The position numbers and the translations under genes were made by a program. The notes beneath the pieces were generated by a model that was given only the letters and a program-made list of their open reading frames with translations, was not told where the DNA came from and made no database searches. A stretch of 64,000 bases of DNA from Hymenobacter latericoloratus (GTDB lineage: Bacteria > Bacteroidota > Bacteroidia > Cytophagales > Hymenobacteraceae), in contig NZ_JACHNV010000002.1 of NCBI RefSeq assembly GCF_014199535.1, forward strand, positions 930,001-994,000, given 5' to 3'. Of this stretch, positions 1 through 8,555 are shown one piece after another. Positions within the stretch are counted from its first letter, which is position 1. Each line of letters opens with the position of its first letter.

Positions 1-2008
1 TGTCGGTGATGGGCTGAGAGAAGTTGAAGTTCACGCCGGGGAAGCGGGCCAGCTTTTCCTTCATGTGCTCAATCAGGGCCTCGCGCTTGTCTTTGTGCTT
101 CATCTCGGCCTGCACCTCGGGCGTGTGCTTAAGCTGCACCAGAAACTCGTTGTTATAGAAGCCTGTCGGGTCGGTGCCGTCGTTGGGGCGACCGGTCTGG
201 CTGACCACGTCGCCTACCTGCGGAAATGAGAGAAACACCCGGCGCATTTCGTTGCAGAGCTTATTGCTCTCATCCAAGGAAATGCTCAGCGGCAGCTGGG
301 CCCGTACGTAAATGGAGCCTTCGTTCAGCTCGGGCAGAAACTCGGAGCCCAGGAAGTGGAAGCAGCCCAGCCCCAGCACCACCGTGACGGTGGCAAACAA
401 CAGACTGGCTGTTTTGCGGGCGTAGGTAAAAGAAAAGAACCGCTCGGAGCCACGGTTAATGCCGCGCACGAAGAAGTTGTCCTTCTCCACCACGTTCTTT
501 TTCAGCAGAATGCTCGTGAGCACCGGCACCAGCGTGAGCGTGAAGATGAGCGCGCCCAGCAGGGCAAAGCCCAGCGTCCAGGCCAGGGGCGAGAATACCT
601 TGCCTTCTACCTTTTCAAAGGAGAAGATGGGTAGCAGGGCCGTGATGATAATGGCCTTGGAGAAGAAAATGGCCTTGCCCATGTCGCGGCCGGTTTTCTT
701 AATCAGGCCCAGCTTGGCGAGTTTATTGAACCGCTCCATGCTCATTCGGTGGGCCTTATGGTCGAGGGCCACGAATAGCCCTTCCACCATCACCACAGCG
801 CCGTCGATGATGATGCCGAAGTCAATGGCCCCCATGCTCAGCAGGTTGGCCGACATGCCCTTCAGGCGCAGACAGATGAAGGCAAAGAGCAAAGCCAGCG
901 GAATAATCACCGACACGATAACCGTGGTGCGCCAGTCGGCCATGAACACGAACACGATAACCGTCACCAGAATAATGCCTTCCAGCAGGTTGTGAATGAC
1001 GGTTTCGGTGGAAAAATCAATGAGCTGCTGCCGGTCGTAGAAGCTCTGGATCTTCACATCGGAAGGCAGAATCTTATTATTGAGCAGGGCTACTTTCTCC
1101 TGGAGGCGGGTAATAACTTCCGAGGGGTTTTCGCCCTTGCGCATTACCACAATGCCTTCCAGCACGTCGTCGTTCAGGCCCCGGCCTACCTTGCCCAGGC
1201 GCGGCAACGCCGACTCATGCACCACGGCCACGTCCTTCACCAGAATCGGGGCGCCGTTCACGTTCTTGATGACCGTATTGTTGATGTCGTTGATGTTGTT
1301 GAGCAGGCCGATGCCGCGCACCACGTAGTTCTGCTGGCCCGCGTTTATCACGTCGCCGCCCACGTTGATGTTGCTGCGCTGAATGGCATTGTAGAGGTCC
1401 AGGGGGGTAAGGCTCAGGGCCTGGAGCTTGCCGGGGTTTACCGATATTTCGTAGTCCTTCACCTCGCCCCCGAAGCTATTCACGTCGGCCACGCCGGGCA
1501 CCGCCTTCAGGTTGCGCTCTACCACCCAATCCTGCAGGGTTTTCAGCTCGCGGGTGGTTTTGTTCTTGCTTTTAAGGGTGTAGCGAAAAATCTCGCCGGT
1601 GGGGCCGTAAGGCGGCTGCACGTCGGGGTCGGCGCCCTCGGGTAGGTCGGCCTGGTCCAGCAGGTTATTGACCTGCACGCGGGCAAAGGCATCGTCCACG
1701 CCGTCATCGAAAATCACCTTCACTACCGACAGCCCAAACAGGGTTGTGCTCCGGATGCTAGTTTTCTTCTGCACCGGGTTCAGGGCAATTTCAATGGGAG
1801 CCGTCACGAACTTCTCAATCTCCTCCGCCGAGCGGCCGGGCCACTGCGTGATGATGGTAATTTCGGTGTTCGTGACGTCGGGGAAGGCTTCAATGGGCGT
1901 GTTCCGATAGCTCATGACCCCGGCCACAATCACGACCAGCGTCATCAGGAACACAAAGCCCCGGTTCTTGAGGGAAAAGGCAATAATGCCCTGGATGAAT
2001 TTGTTCAT
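1..2008 (-). CDS. czcA: CzcA/CusA-type heavy-metal RND efflux pump, 3' end cut by window edge
   Basis: Inner-membrane proton-driven pump of a tripartite metal exporter. The visible 669 codons begin MNKFIQGIIAFSLKNRG at the ATG complementary to 2006-2008, followed by a first membrane helix. The hallmark HME-RND helix reads DFGIIIDGAVVMVE, carrying the acidic residues used for proton relay. The porter-domain segment FPDVTNTEITIITQWPG is typical of the family. Full members are near 1,030-1,050 residues, so roughly a third lies outside the window. It is last in the minus-strand order tolC-like, czcB, czcA. Metal specificity (Co/Zn/Cd or Cu/Ag) cannot be fixed from this part. Confidence 0.93.
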   Translation of the reverse strand, partial: MNKFIQGIIAFSLKNRGFVFLMTLVVIVAGVMSYRNTPIEAFPDVTNTEITIITQWPGRSAEEIEKFVTAPIEIALNPVQKKTSIRSTTLFGLSVVKVIFDDGVDDAFARVQVNNLLDQADLPEGADPDVQPPYGPTGEIFRYTLKSKNKTTRELKTLQDWVVERNLKAVPGVADVNSFGGEVKDYEISVNPGKLQALSLTPLDLYNAIQRSNINVGGDVINAGQQNYVVRGIGLLNNINDINNTVIKNVNGAPILVKDVAVVHESALPRLGKVGRGLNDDVLEGIVVMRKGENPSEVITRLQEKVALLNNKILPSDVKIQSFYDRQQLIDFSTETVIHNLLEGIILVTVIVFVFMADWRTTVIVSVIIPLALLFAFICLRLKGMSANLLSMGAIDFGIIIDGAVVMVEGLFVALDHKAHRMSMERFNKLAKLGLIKKTGRDMGKAIFFSKAIIITALLPIFSFEKVEGKVFSPLAWTLGFALLGALIFTLTLVPVLTSILLKKNVVEKDNFFVRGINRGSERFFSFTYARKTASLLFATVTVVLGLGCFHFLGSEFLPELNEGSIYVRAQLPLSISLDESNKLCNEMRRVFLSFPQVGDVVSQTGRPNDGTDPTGFYNNEFLVQLKHTPEVQAEMKHKDKREALIEHMKEKLARFPGVNFNFSQPITD

Positions 2009-2015
2009 TTTCTTG

Positions 2016-2146
2016 AGCTGTTAGCTGATGGCTATTAGCTGGGAACTTTTTCAGAAGGCAAAGCGCAGCCAATCGGCTGAAAAATCAGCCCGGTTATTCG
2101 GTAGGAAGAAGCGGAAAGAGCTAATAGCTAGCAGCCATCAGCCAGA
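2016..2146. repeat. Inverted pair of 4 x 7-base micro-arrays between czcB and czcA
   Basis: Left array at 2016-2043 has units AGCTGTT, AGCTGAT, GGCTATT, AGCTGGG. Right array at 2119-2146 has AGCTAAT, AGCTAGC, AGCCATC, AGCCAGA. The two are partly complementary, and a smaller hairpin (GGCTGA, four A, TCAGCC) lies at 2075-2090. The whole spacer could fold in the operon mRNA between the adaptor and pump genes. Function unknown. Confidence 0.7.
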
Positions 2147-2156
2147 AGCCAAAAGT

Positions 2157-3251
2157 CTAATCGTTCAGCTCGTCGTACACCAGCAGCTGGTTTTGGGAGA
2201 TGATGAGCTCTCCGTCGCGCAGACCTGAGGCCAAGTAGCTCACGTCGCCGACGGTTTTGGCCACCTGCACCTCGCGGGTTTCAATGTGCTGACGGTCCCG
2301 AAAAACCATCACAAAGTGCCGGTCTTTGGCAAACACCACGCTTTTGGCGGGCACGGCCAGCATCTTCTGGTCTTCGGTGTTCTGGATTTTGATTTGGGCG
2401 TACATCTCGGGCTTCAGCTGGTAGCCCGGGTTGGGCAGGCGCACCCGCACTTTCATTACCCGGCTTTCAGGGTCGAGTACATTGAAAATCTTGTCGATGC
2501 GGCCTTGGAAGTGCTTGTCGGGGTAGGAGAGGGTCGTCACATCGGCGGCGTAGCCTTCCTTCACCTTGCTGATATCGGACTCGAACACGTTGGCCAGTAT
2601 CCACACGTCTTCGAGGTTCGACACGGTAAACAGGTTGCCCACATTATCGGCGTTGAACTGCATGTGGTCAGTCACGTTTTTCTCCGTGATAAAGCCCGAA
2701 ATCGGGGCCCGCAATGTGTAGGTGCCATCAGCCGATACGCCGTACACGTTCATCTGCTTGCGGGTTTTGCCCACGTTGCCGGCGGCCTTCTGCAGCTCCT
2801 TGCGGGCCAGCGTTACGTCGCGCTCCGAGGCTAAGCCGGCGGCGTACTGGTCTTCCAGCACCTGCAGGTTCTTGCGGTCAATATCCAGGTCGGTGCCGGC
2901 GGCGCTGCTCTGGTTCTGCAGGTCGGCAATTTCCCCGCTCTTAATCACGGCCAGCACCTGGCCTTTGGTCACATGGTCGCCGAGCTCTACCGTAAGCTGT
3001 TCCACCACGCCGCCTACCAGTGGGTACACCTTCACGGTTTTGTCGCCGTTGGTGGCAATCTGGCCGGAAAGCGTCAGCTCATGGCGCACGGGCTCGTTGC
3101 GCACCGTGTCGATTTTCAGCTCCCGCATCATCTGATCGGAAAGTGAAAAGCCGGCCTTGGCTTTCTGGGGTTCAGCGGCGTCTTCTGATTTCGAGCAGCC
3201 CAGCAGGGTTGCGCTCAGGGCTAGGGGTAGGAAAGCGGCAATGCGGTTCAT
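2157..3251 (-). CDS. czcB: Periplasmic adaptor (CzcB/HlyD family) of the metal efflux system
   Basis: Membrane-fusion protein linking the RND pump to the outer-membrane channel. 364 residues, normal for the family. Lipoprotein signal peptide with lipobox LLGC, so Cys19 is the predicted lipidated residue. Then come a barrel-sandwich (biotinyl-lipoyl-like) half with the segment GDHVTKGQVLAVIKSGE, an alpha-hairpin around residues 95-150, the second sandwich half (TLRAPISGFI) and a beta-barrel region. It follows the tolC-like gene with a 122-base spacer and precedes czcA, from which it is separated by a micro-repeat spacer. Confidence 0.92.
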   Translation of the reverse strand: MNRIAAFLPLALSATLLGCSKSEDAAEPQKAKAGFSLSDQMMRELKIDTVRNEPVRHELTLSGQIATNGDKTVKVYPLVGGVVEQLTVELGDHVTKGQVLAVIKSGEIADLQNQSSAAGTDLDIDRKNLQVLEDQYAAGLASERDVTLARKELQKAAGNVGKTRKQMNVYGVSADGTYTLRAPISGFITEKNVTDHMQFNADNVGNLFTVSNLEDVWILANVFESDISKVKEGYAADVTTLSYPDKHFQGRIDKIFNVLDPESRVMKVRVRLPNPGYQLKPEMYAQIKIQNTEDQKMLAVPAKSVVFAKDRHFVMVFRDRQHIETREVQVAKTVGDVSYLASGLRDGELIISQNQLLVYDELND

Positions 3252-3373
3252 ATTGGTTGAGTGCGTAAAGGCTTAGGGAGGCCCAGGCAGCAGGCCAAGG
3301 CTAGGGTATTGGCTAAGAAAGAGAGCTTTAGGCTCCTGCAAGCTTCAGTTTGGCAGCAGGGGTAGCAGCTGAC

Positions 3374-4660
3374 TTATTCAGCGTTGAATACCGGGCGACC
3401 CACGGCGTAATTCAGCTGCTCGAAGGCACGTAGGCGGCTGGCGCGTAGGCTATTCAGCTGCACCAAATTGTTTTTGTAGCTCTCGTAGAAATCCAGGAAC
3501 TCTACTACCGTGAGGTTGCGCTTGGCGTAGCTCTCATCAATACCCTGCATCAGCCGGTCGAAATCGGAAGTGCTGCTGTCGGTGCTTTGGTAAAGAGCGT
3601 CGGTTTGGCCGGCCAGGCGCCAGGCTTCCTGCACGTCGTTCTGCACCAGCAGTTGCTGCTGGCCCAACTGCGCCTTGCTGACTTCTACCTGATTCTGGGC
3701 CGTGCGAATGTTGCCCTGGTTGCGGTTGAAGATGGGCACGGCAATACCCAACGTAACGGCATTGTAGTTCTGGATGTAGTTGCCGGCGCGGTCGTAGGTG
3801 TATCCCACGGCTAGGTCGGGGGTAGCCAGGGCCCGCTGCAGGCGCAGGTTCTGGGCCTGGGCCTGCACGGCCGCCTGGCGGGCTTTCAGGTCGGCGCGGT
3901 TGGCCTGTGCAGAGTCGATGAGCTGCTGCTCGGTGCGGCCGTTCAGGCTCAGGGCACGGAGGCGGTTAGGGTCGGCAGTGGGTAGGTAGTACGTGCCGGT
4001 GGTGTCACGCATGAGCGTGCGCAGGTCGGTCTGCTGAGCGGCAATGTCGCTGAGCAAGGCCTGGCGCTCGTTGCGCAGCTGAAACAGAAAAGCTTTCAGG
4101 CGGACTACCTCCTTCAGGGCAATGTTGCCGCGCTGGTACTGGCCCTGGTATGAGCTCACGGTGCGCTGGAAGCTGGCTACTTCCATATCATACACGCTCA
4201 CGCTCTGCTGTTTAAAGTAGAGGTCATAAAACGTGGTGCGAAGCTGGTAGCGCAGCGTGCGCAGCATGTCCTCGAAGGTAAATTGCTCTACCAGCGCATT
4301 CTGCCGGGCCGCATTGGTAGCCGCTTTGCGGCGGCCAGCCAGGGCAAACAGCTGCTCTACCTGCACAATGGAGTTGCCGGTTTTGGTTACATCCAGCACC
4401 TTGCGCGTGTATTGGTTATAGGCGTTCTGCTCCAGCGAAATGGTAGGGTTGTCCCAGAGGCGGGCCTGGGTAATCTGGGCCTCGGCCGCCGATACGTTGT
4501 AGCGCTGAGCCAGCAGGCTCAGGTTGTTGCTGACGAAGCGTTGTTCGGCTTCCGAAAGAGTCAGACGTACCGTATCGGCGCCAAGCGGGGCGGCCGAAGC
4601 GGTATGGGCAGAAAAGCTGAGCAGCCAGGTGGCCAGCAGCAGGAAAAAAGGACGTTGCAT
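3374..4660 (-). CDS. czcC: TolC-family outer-membrane channel (CzcC)
   Basis: 428 residues with a cleavable signal peptide ending near SAHTASAAP. The body is the alternating coiled-coil/beta pattern of outer-membrane efflux proteins (for example ISLEQNAYNQY and AIPIFNRNQGNIRTAQNQVE-like segments). It supplies the outer-membrane exit duct for the CzcBA pump. It is first in the operon; a regulated promoter with four phased operator repeats lies directly upstream at 4684-4740. Start chosen at the ATG complementary to 4658-4660, which gives the signal peptide. Confidence 0.92.
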   Translation of the reverse strand: MQRPFFLLLATWLLSFSAHTASAAPLGADTVRLTLSEAEQRFVSNNLSLLAQRYNVSAAEAQITQARLWDNPTISLEQNAYNQYTRKVLDVTKTGNSIVQVEQLFALAGRRKAATNAARQNALVEQFTFEDMLRTLRYQLRTTFYDLYFKQQSVSVYDMEVASFQRTVSSYQGQYQRGNIALKEVVRLKAFLFQLRNERQALLSDIAAQQTDLRTLMRDTTGTYYLPTADPNRLRALSLNGRTEQQLIDSAQANRADLKARQAAVQAQAQNLRLQRALATPDLAVGYTYDRAGNYIQNYNAVTLGIAVPIFNRNQGNIRTAQNQVEVSKAQLGQQQLLVQNDVQEAWRLAGQTDALYQSTDSSTSDFDRLMQGIDESYAKRNLTVVEFLDFYESYKNNLVQLNSLRASRLRAFEQLNYAVGRPVFNAE

Positions 4661-4683
4661 ATCCGGTGAGGGGTAAGGATATG

Positions 4684-4740
4684 CAAGAGTACGCCCCCCG
4701 TATTAGGCCTGAATTAGAGGTAGATTAGAAACGGATTAGA
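4684..4740 (-). promoter_or_regulatory. Operator-promoter of czcCBA: four phased TCTAAT repeats plus -7 box
   Basis: On the plus strand hexamers ATTAGG/ATTAGA start at 4702, 4713, 4724 and 4735, exactly 11 bases apart. Read on the minus strand these are TCTAAT direct repeats, followed after a 10-base spacer by TACTCTTG (4684-4691), a match to the Bacteroidetes -7 box TAnnTTTG in 7 of 8 positions. Transcription would start near 4677, 17 bases before the czcC start. Eleven-base phased direct repeats abutting the promoter are the pho-box layout used by OmpR/PhoB regulators, and such a regulator is encoded at 6615-7292. Confidence 0.8.
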
Positions 4741-4743
4741 GCG

Positions 4744-4993
4744 GAAATATTTCTCCAGAAAGGCTCTGCGGGGCCTTTGGCCGGCGCCCGGACCAAGGCA
4801 GGGGCTCGGGGCGGATGCTGCCGGCAGCTGCAGCTCGCGCACGGAGGTGGCCATGGCCAGGCGCATCCAGTAGCAGGTAGTTGAGGTAGGGAAGGGCATG
4901 GCGGAAGAGGTAGGAAAGAGGAGGGTTGGAGCCACTACCGGGGGTAGGCGGCCTACCCGAAAGCAGCAGGCACCTCCAGCAAGAACCTGTAGT
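4744..4993 (-). other. Possible short transcript without a convincing protein gene
   Basis: This 250-base GC-rich stretch lies between the two operator-promoter modules and would be transcribed leftward from the upstream one (5000-5056). Two overlapping minus frames stay open (88 and 73 codons), but neither has a recognisable domain. The longer starts at 5002, upstream of the predicted transcription start, and the other starts with GTG and runs into the operator repeats. It could be a small RNA, a long 5' leader of czcC or the remains of a lost small gene. Confidence 0.3.
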
Positions 4994-4999
4994 GTTTAG

Positions 5000-5056
5000 C
5001 AAGCCTACGCCATTCCTATTAGAGCGCAGTTAGAAACCCATTAGAAACGCATTAGA
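5000..5056 (-). promoter_or_regulatory. Second copy of the phased TCTAAT operator-promoter module
   Basis: Plus-strand hexamers ATTAGA, GTTAGA, ATTAGA, ATTAGA start at 5018, 5029, 5040 and 5051, again exactly 11 bases apart. On the minus strand they are followed after a 10-base spacer by TAGGCTTG (5000-5007), a -7-like box. Repeat number, phasing and spacer length are identical to the module in front of czcC, while the sequences between the hexamers differ. That argues for a functional constraint rather than a recent copy. Confidence 0.75.
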
Positions 5057-5152
5057 AAATGCGTTTTTCAGGGAAGGTTTTAGCGGCGGCTTCTATTGGG
5101 CGCTGGTTGCTACCCCCGTCGGCGGCTCAAACCCTCGCCGCAGGCAGCGTTC

Positions 5153-6502
5153 CTACAGAACAACTTCGGCCCGCGTGCCCTGGCCAAACTGGGAGGTGAT
5201 GTGCAGCTCGCCGCCGTGCAGCTGAATAATCTTGCGGGCCAGAGGCAGCCCAACGCCGTGGCCTACCACGTCGCGGGCATTATCGGCGCGGAAGAAAGGC
5301 TGAAAAATGTGGGGTAGCGCTTTGTCGCTGATGCCAATGCCGTGGTCCTGCACCCGTATGAGGCGGCGGCCTCGGTCATAATCCAAGCGTACTTCTACGG
5401 GCTGTTCGGGAGCGGAGTATTTCAGGGCGTTATCCAGCAGATTGGTCAGGGCCCTGCTGAGCAGTTGGCGGTTGCCCCTAATTTCTAACTGCTCTGCATC
5501 GTCGGGCAGGTTGCCCAAGATAATGTGCACGCGCGGCCGTTGGGCAGGCGCTACGGCTTCGCGGGCTTCCCACAGCAGCTCATCCAGCCGAACGTCGTCG
5601 GTGGCGCCGGGGTTGGTTTGGGTCAGCTCCAGGAGGTTGTTGATCAGGAGCTTGAGCTGTTGCAGCTCGTGCAGCACCGAGGCTACCCCCTCGCGGTAGG
5701 CGGCCGGGTCCCGCTCCCGGTTCAGGAGCACCTGCAGCTCCCCGATGGTGGCCGTAAGGGGCGTGCGTAGCTCGTGCGAGGCATTACTAACGAAAGTGCG
5801 CTGAGTCTCAAAGCCATCTTCGAGGCGCTCCAGCATGCGGTTGAAGGTGCGAGCCAGGCGGGTTATTTCATCCTGCTCGTGGCTGATGCCTTCGTTCACG
5901 CGCAGGTGCAGATCCTGGGTCGTAATGCGGTCCACCTGGTCGTTTACGGCGGCGATGGGCGCCAGGGCTTTGCCGGCAAACACCCGCCCAGCCACGTAAA
6001 TCAACAGCAGGCTTCCCACAAAAATGCAGACCAGAATCAGGCCCAGGTACTCCAGGCGAGCCGTGCCCGAGCGGTTCTGGGCGGCGGCCACAATGATGAA
6101 TTTGCCTTGGTTGTCGCTGTAGAAAATGCCTACCGCTTGGCGCGGTCCAATCTCAAAGTACACCTCCTTCTCCAGTAGAATCCGGGCCAGAATCTGGTCG
6201 GAAATCCGGACCCGCACGTCCTGCTCAATAAAGCGAGGCTGCAGGTCACTGTCATAAATCTGCAGCACTTCCTCTGCAAGTGTGCGCATATAGCGGCGCT
6301 GAAAGTCACGGAACGCTTCGGCCCGCAGCTCATCCTGCTCCAGAAATACGTAGCCCGTCACCTCGGCCCGGTCGCGCAGGCGCTGCCGGAATTCCTCATG
6401 GGTATAGTCGGTCTGCAGAATGTACACCGTCGTCATGGCCGCCAGCAGAATCACGGCTACCAGCCCCAGAAAAAGCCACGTCAGACGGTTGCGAATGGTC
6501 AT
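5153..6502 (-). CDS. Heavy-metal-type sensor histidine kinase
   Basis: Inner-membrane sensor for the metal response. 449 residues: membrane helix about 7-28, periplasmic sensor about 30-150, second helix about 152-174, HAMP to about 230, then HisKA with the H-box SNASHELRTPLT (His243). The ATPase domain has the N-box NLLDNALKYS, the G1 box DHGIGI and the G2 box GHGVGLPLA. It lies downstream of the response regulator and is separated from it by an inverted micro-repeat. By context it should phosphorylate the 6615-7292 regulator and so control czcCBA. The sensed metal is not deducible. Confidence 0.9.
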   Translation of the reverse strand: MTIRNRLTWLFLGLVAVILLAAMTTVYILQTDYTHEEFRQRLRDRAEVTGYVFLEQDELRAEAFRDFQRRYMRTLAEEVLQIYDSDLQPRFIEQDVRVRISDQILARILLEKEVYFEIGPRQAVGIFYSDNQGKFIIVAAAQNRSGTARLEYLGLILVCIFVGSLLLIYVAGRVFAGKALAPIAAVNDQVDRITTQDLHLRVNEGISHEQDEITRLARTFNRMLERLEDGFETQRTFVSNASHELRTPLTATIGELQVLLNRERDPAAYREGVASVLHELQQLKLLINNLLELTQTNPGATDDVRLDELLWEAREAVAPAQRPRVHIILGNLPDDAEQLEIRGNRQLLSRALTNLLDNALKYSAPEQPVEVRLDYDRGRRLIRVQDHGIGISDKALPHIFQPFFRADNARDVVGHGVGLPLARKIIQLHGGELHITSQFGQGTRAEVVL

Positions 6503-6510
6503 AGCAGGTG

Positions 6511-6618
6511 GTGAAGTTGTGAAAGGCGAAATGGTGAATCAGTGGGTAGAAGAAAAGCAAAGTGCCACTTACGCCTTATTGAAAGGCAGGCTCACAACTT
6601 CACCTTTCACAATTTCAC
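6511..6618. repeat. Inverted micro-repeat pair between response regulator and kinase
   Basis: Left arm 6511-6538 carries repeats of GTGAAnnn (GTGAAGTT, GTGAAAGG, CGAAATG, GTGAATC). Right arm 6591-6618, read on the minus strand, gives GTGAAATT, GTGAAAGG, TGAAGTT, GTGAG. The arms pair with only a few mismatches and could form a hairpin in the two-component mRNA. The right arm overlaps the stop codon of the response-regulator gene by three bases. Confidence 0.7.
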
Positions 6619-7292
6619 TCTTGTACCCGTAGCACATAACCCATGCCTACCACGGTATGAATCAGCTTCTGGGAGAAGGCCTTGTCCACCTTGTTGCGCA
6701 GGTAGTTGATGTACACGTCTACCACATTGGAGCCGGCATCAAAGGAGTCTTCCCACACGTCGGCGGCTAGCTCGGCGCGGCTAAGTACGCGGCCCGGGTG
6801 GCGCATCAGCAGCTCCAACAGGCCAAACTCCCGGGCCGTAAGCTTCACAGGCTGCCCGGCACGCGTCACGATTTTGGCGGCGGTATCCAGGGTCAAATCT
6901 TCGAATGAAAGCACGGCCCCTTTGGTCTGTTGGCCCCGGCGGCGGGTGAGGGCCCGCACCCGCGCTACCAGCTCCGGGAAGTCGAAGGGCTTCACCAGGT
7001 AGTCATCGGCCCCGCCCCCAAAGCCTTGCAGCTTATCTTGGGTGGTGCCCAGGGCCGTGAGCATGAGTACCGGCGTTTCATGATCCTGAGCTCTAAGGGC
7101 TTCCAACACCTCCAGGCCACTGAAATAGGGTAGGATGACGTCCAGAATGATCAGGTCGTAGGCGTGAGCCAGGGCCAGTTGTCGGCCAAAGCGCCCATCG
7201 TAGGCTACTTCCACCTCAAAGCCTTCCTCCTCCAGTCCCCGCCGAATAAAGGCCGACACCTTCGGTTCATCTTCTACCAGCAATATTTTCAT
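6615..7292 (-). CDS. OmpR/PhoB-family response regulator (CusR/CopR type)
   Basis: DNA-binding regulator, 225 residues. The receiver domain has acidic pocket ED near residue 8 and phospho-acceptor Asp51 in ILDVILPYFSG; Lys of the LVKPFDF motif lies near residue 102. The C-terminal winged helix contains the typical segment VDVYINYLRNKVD. It is first gene of the pair with the kinase downstream. The two arrays of 11-base phased TCTAAT repeats at 4702-4740 and 5018-5056 are the most likely binding sites, because PhoB-type regulators bind tandem direct repeats with that spacing. Confidence 0.93.
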   Translation of the reverse strand: MKILLVEDEPKVSAFIRRGLEEEGFEVEVAYDGRFGRQLALAHAYDLIILDVILPYFSGLEVLEALRAQDHETPVLMLTALGTTQDKLQGFGGGADDYLVKPFDFPELVARVRALTRRRGQQTKGAVLSFEDLTLDTAAKIVTRAGQPVKLTAREFGLLELLMRHPGRVLSRAELAADVWEDSFDAGSNVVDVYINYLRNKVDKAFSQKLIHTVVGMGYVLRVQE

Positions 7293-7366
7293 AACCGAAA
7301 GGGACTTAAGAATACGTAGCGCGAGGCGGGTGATTAATTACTTAGCCGAGGTTAGGCCGAAAAGAA

Positions 7367-7391
7367 GGGTAGTACGTTTATCGTACTACCC
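7367..7391 (-). terminator. Terminator after the TPR gene
   Basis: Perfect 10-base stem (GGGTAGTACG / CGTACTACCC) with a 5-base loop, followed on the minus strand by a T-rich run. It lies 6 bases beyond the stop of the 7397-7738 gene. Confidence 0.7.
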
Positions 7392-7396
7392 CCATT

Positions 7397-7738
7397 TTAG
7401 TCTTCGTCTTCGTAATCGAGGCCGAGTAACTGGTTGAGTGCCTGTTGAATCTCGCTGGCGGCGTGCAGCTGGCCGGCCCGGCGGGCTACGGTCAGGCCTG
7501 TGCGGTAAACCTTTTCAGCTTCTTCGGGCTTTTCAAGCTGCTGCAGCATCTTGCCGGCGTGGTAGTACGTACCCACGTACTCCGGATGCTCATTAAGTAG
7601 CTTCTGGTAATATTCCATAGCCCGCAGGGGTTCCGCGGTCCGGTATTCGGTGGCTAAGGCGTAAATCGTGAACGGATCCGTCGGATCATCCTGGTAGAAG
7701 GCCAGGAGTTGCTGTAAGCGGCTTGGTGCTGTTTCCAT
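7397..7738 (-). CDS. Small tetratricopeptide-repeat protein
   Basis: 113 residues without signal peptide, hence probably cytoplasmic. Helical pairs fit TPR spacing: DPFTIYALATEYR, AMEYYQKLLNEHPEYVGTYY and EEAEKVYRTGLTVARRAG. The C-terminus is acidic (DYEDED). It is divergent from etfB with about 75 bases between starts and is followed by its own terminator. TPR proteins mediate protein contacts; the partner is unknown. Confidence 0.8.
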   Translation of the reverse strand: METAPSRLQQLLAFYQDDPTDPFTIYALATEYRTAEPLRAMEYYQKLLNEHPEYVGTYYHAGKMLQQLEKPEEAEKVYRTGLTVARRAGQLHAASEIQQALNQLLGLDYEDED

Positions 7739-7755
7739 AGGGCGGCAGATTTAAG

Positions 7756-7763
7756 TATCTTCG
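7756..7763 (+). promoter_or_regulatory. Putative -7 box of etfB
   Basis: TATCTTCG, a near match to TAnnTTTG, about 50 bases before the etfB start and just upstream of the divergent TPR gene start. Confidence 0.45.
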
Positions 7764-7812
7764 CCCCAAATTTGGGACTTTCCCCGTGTTCTTCTCATAT
7801 AAGTAGCCGTAG

Positions 7813-8550
7813 ATGAAGTTTCTCGTTTGCATAAGTAACGTGCCCGACACGACCACCAAAATCACCTTCACTCCTGATAATAAGGAGTTTAACAAGGCTG
7901 GTGTCCAGTTCGTGATTAATCCCTGGGATGAGTATGCACTCACTCGCGCCATCGAATTAAAGGAAGCCCAGGGCGGCACCGTAACGGTATTGAACGTAGG
8001 CGAGGCGGATACCGAGCCTAATATCCGCAAGGCCCTGGCCATTGGCGCCGATGATGCCATCCGGGTTAATGCCTTCCCGAAGGACGCTTTCTTCGTGGCG
8101 CAGCAGATTGCCGCCATTGCCAAAGAAGGTAGCTACGATGTAATTCTGATGGGCAAGGAGAGCATCGACTACAACGGCTTTCAGGTGCACGGCATGGTAG
8201 GCGAGCTGCTCGGCATCCCGACGGTGGCTCCCGCTATGAAACTGGATATGAGCGGCAACACCGCTACCCTGGAGCGTGAAATTGAGGGTGGCAAGGAAAT
8301 CGTGGAGGTGAATGCGCCTTTCGTGGCTTCGTGCCAGCAGCCGATGTGCGAGCCCCGCATCCCGAACATGCGCGGCATCATGACGGCCCGCACCAAGCCC
8401 CTGAAAGTAGTTGAGCCCACCGGCGAAGGTGCCCGTACGGAGGTTGCTTCCTACGCCCTGCCCCCCGCCAAGCAAGGCGTGAAGCTCATTCCGGCCGAAA
8501 ACGCCGGCGAGCTGATCAAGCTGCTCCGCAACGAAGCCAAGGTCATCTAA
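7813..8550 (+). CDS. etfB: Electron transfer flavoprotein beta subunit
   Basis: 245 residues. Begins MKFLVCISNVPDTTTKI, the usual EtfB opening, and contains VNPWDEYALTRAIELKE and the segment LMGKESIDYNGFQVHGMVGE. With EtfA it forms the soluble FAD/AMP heterodimer that carries electrons from acyl-CoA dehydrogenases to the respiratory chain. The late segment CQQPMCEPRIPNMRGIM with its downstream TKPLK is the EtfB recognition-loop region. etfA follows after a 112-base spacer that holds an inverted micro-repeat. Confidence 0.95.
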   Translation: MKFLVCISNVPDTTTKITFTPDNKEFNKAGVQFVINPWDEYALTRAIELKEAQGGTVTVLNVGEADTEPNIRKALAIGADDAIRVNAFPKDAFFVAQQIAAIAKEGSYDVILMGKESIDYNGFQVHGMVGELLGIPTVAPAMKLDMSGNTATLEREIEGGKEIVEVNAPFVASCQQPMCEPRIPNMRGIMTARTKPLKVVEPTGEGARTEVASYALPPAKQGVKLIPAENAGELIKLLRNEAKVI

Positions 8551-8555
8551 ATATC

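Noticed and set aside
4736-5002. 88-codon minus-strand frame between the operator modules
   Set aside because: Starts upstream of the predicted transcription start and shows no domain or signal peptide; kept only as a possible transcript.
4702-5056. Short direct repeats that might suggest a CRISPR array
   Set aside because: Units are 6 bases at 11-base spacing, with no 25-40-base repeats and no cas genes; they fit a regulator-binding array.
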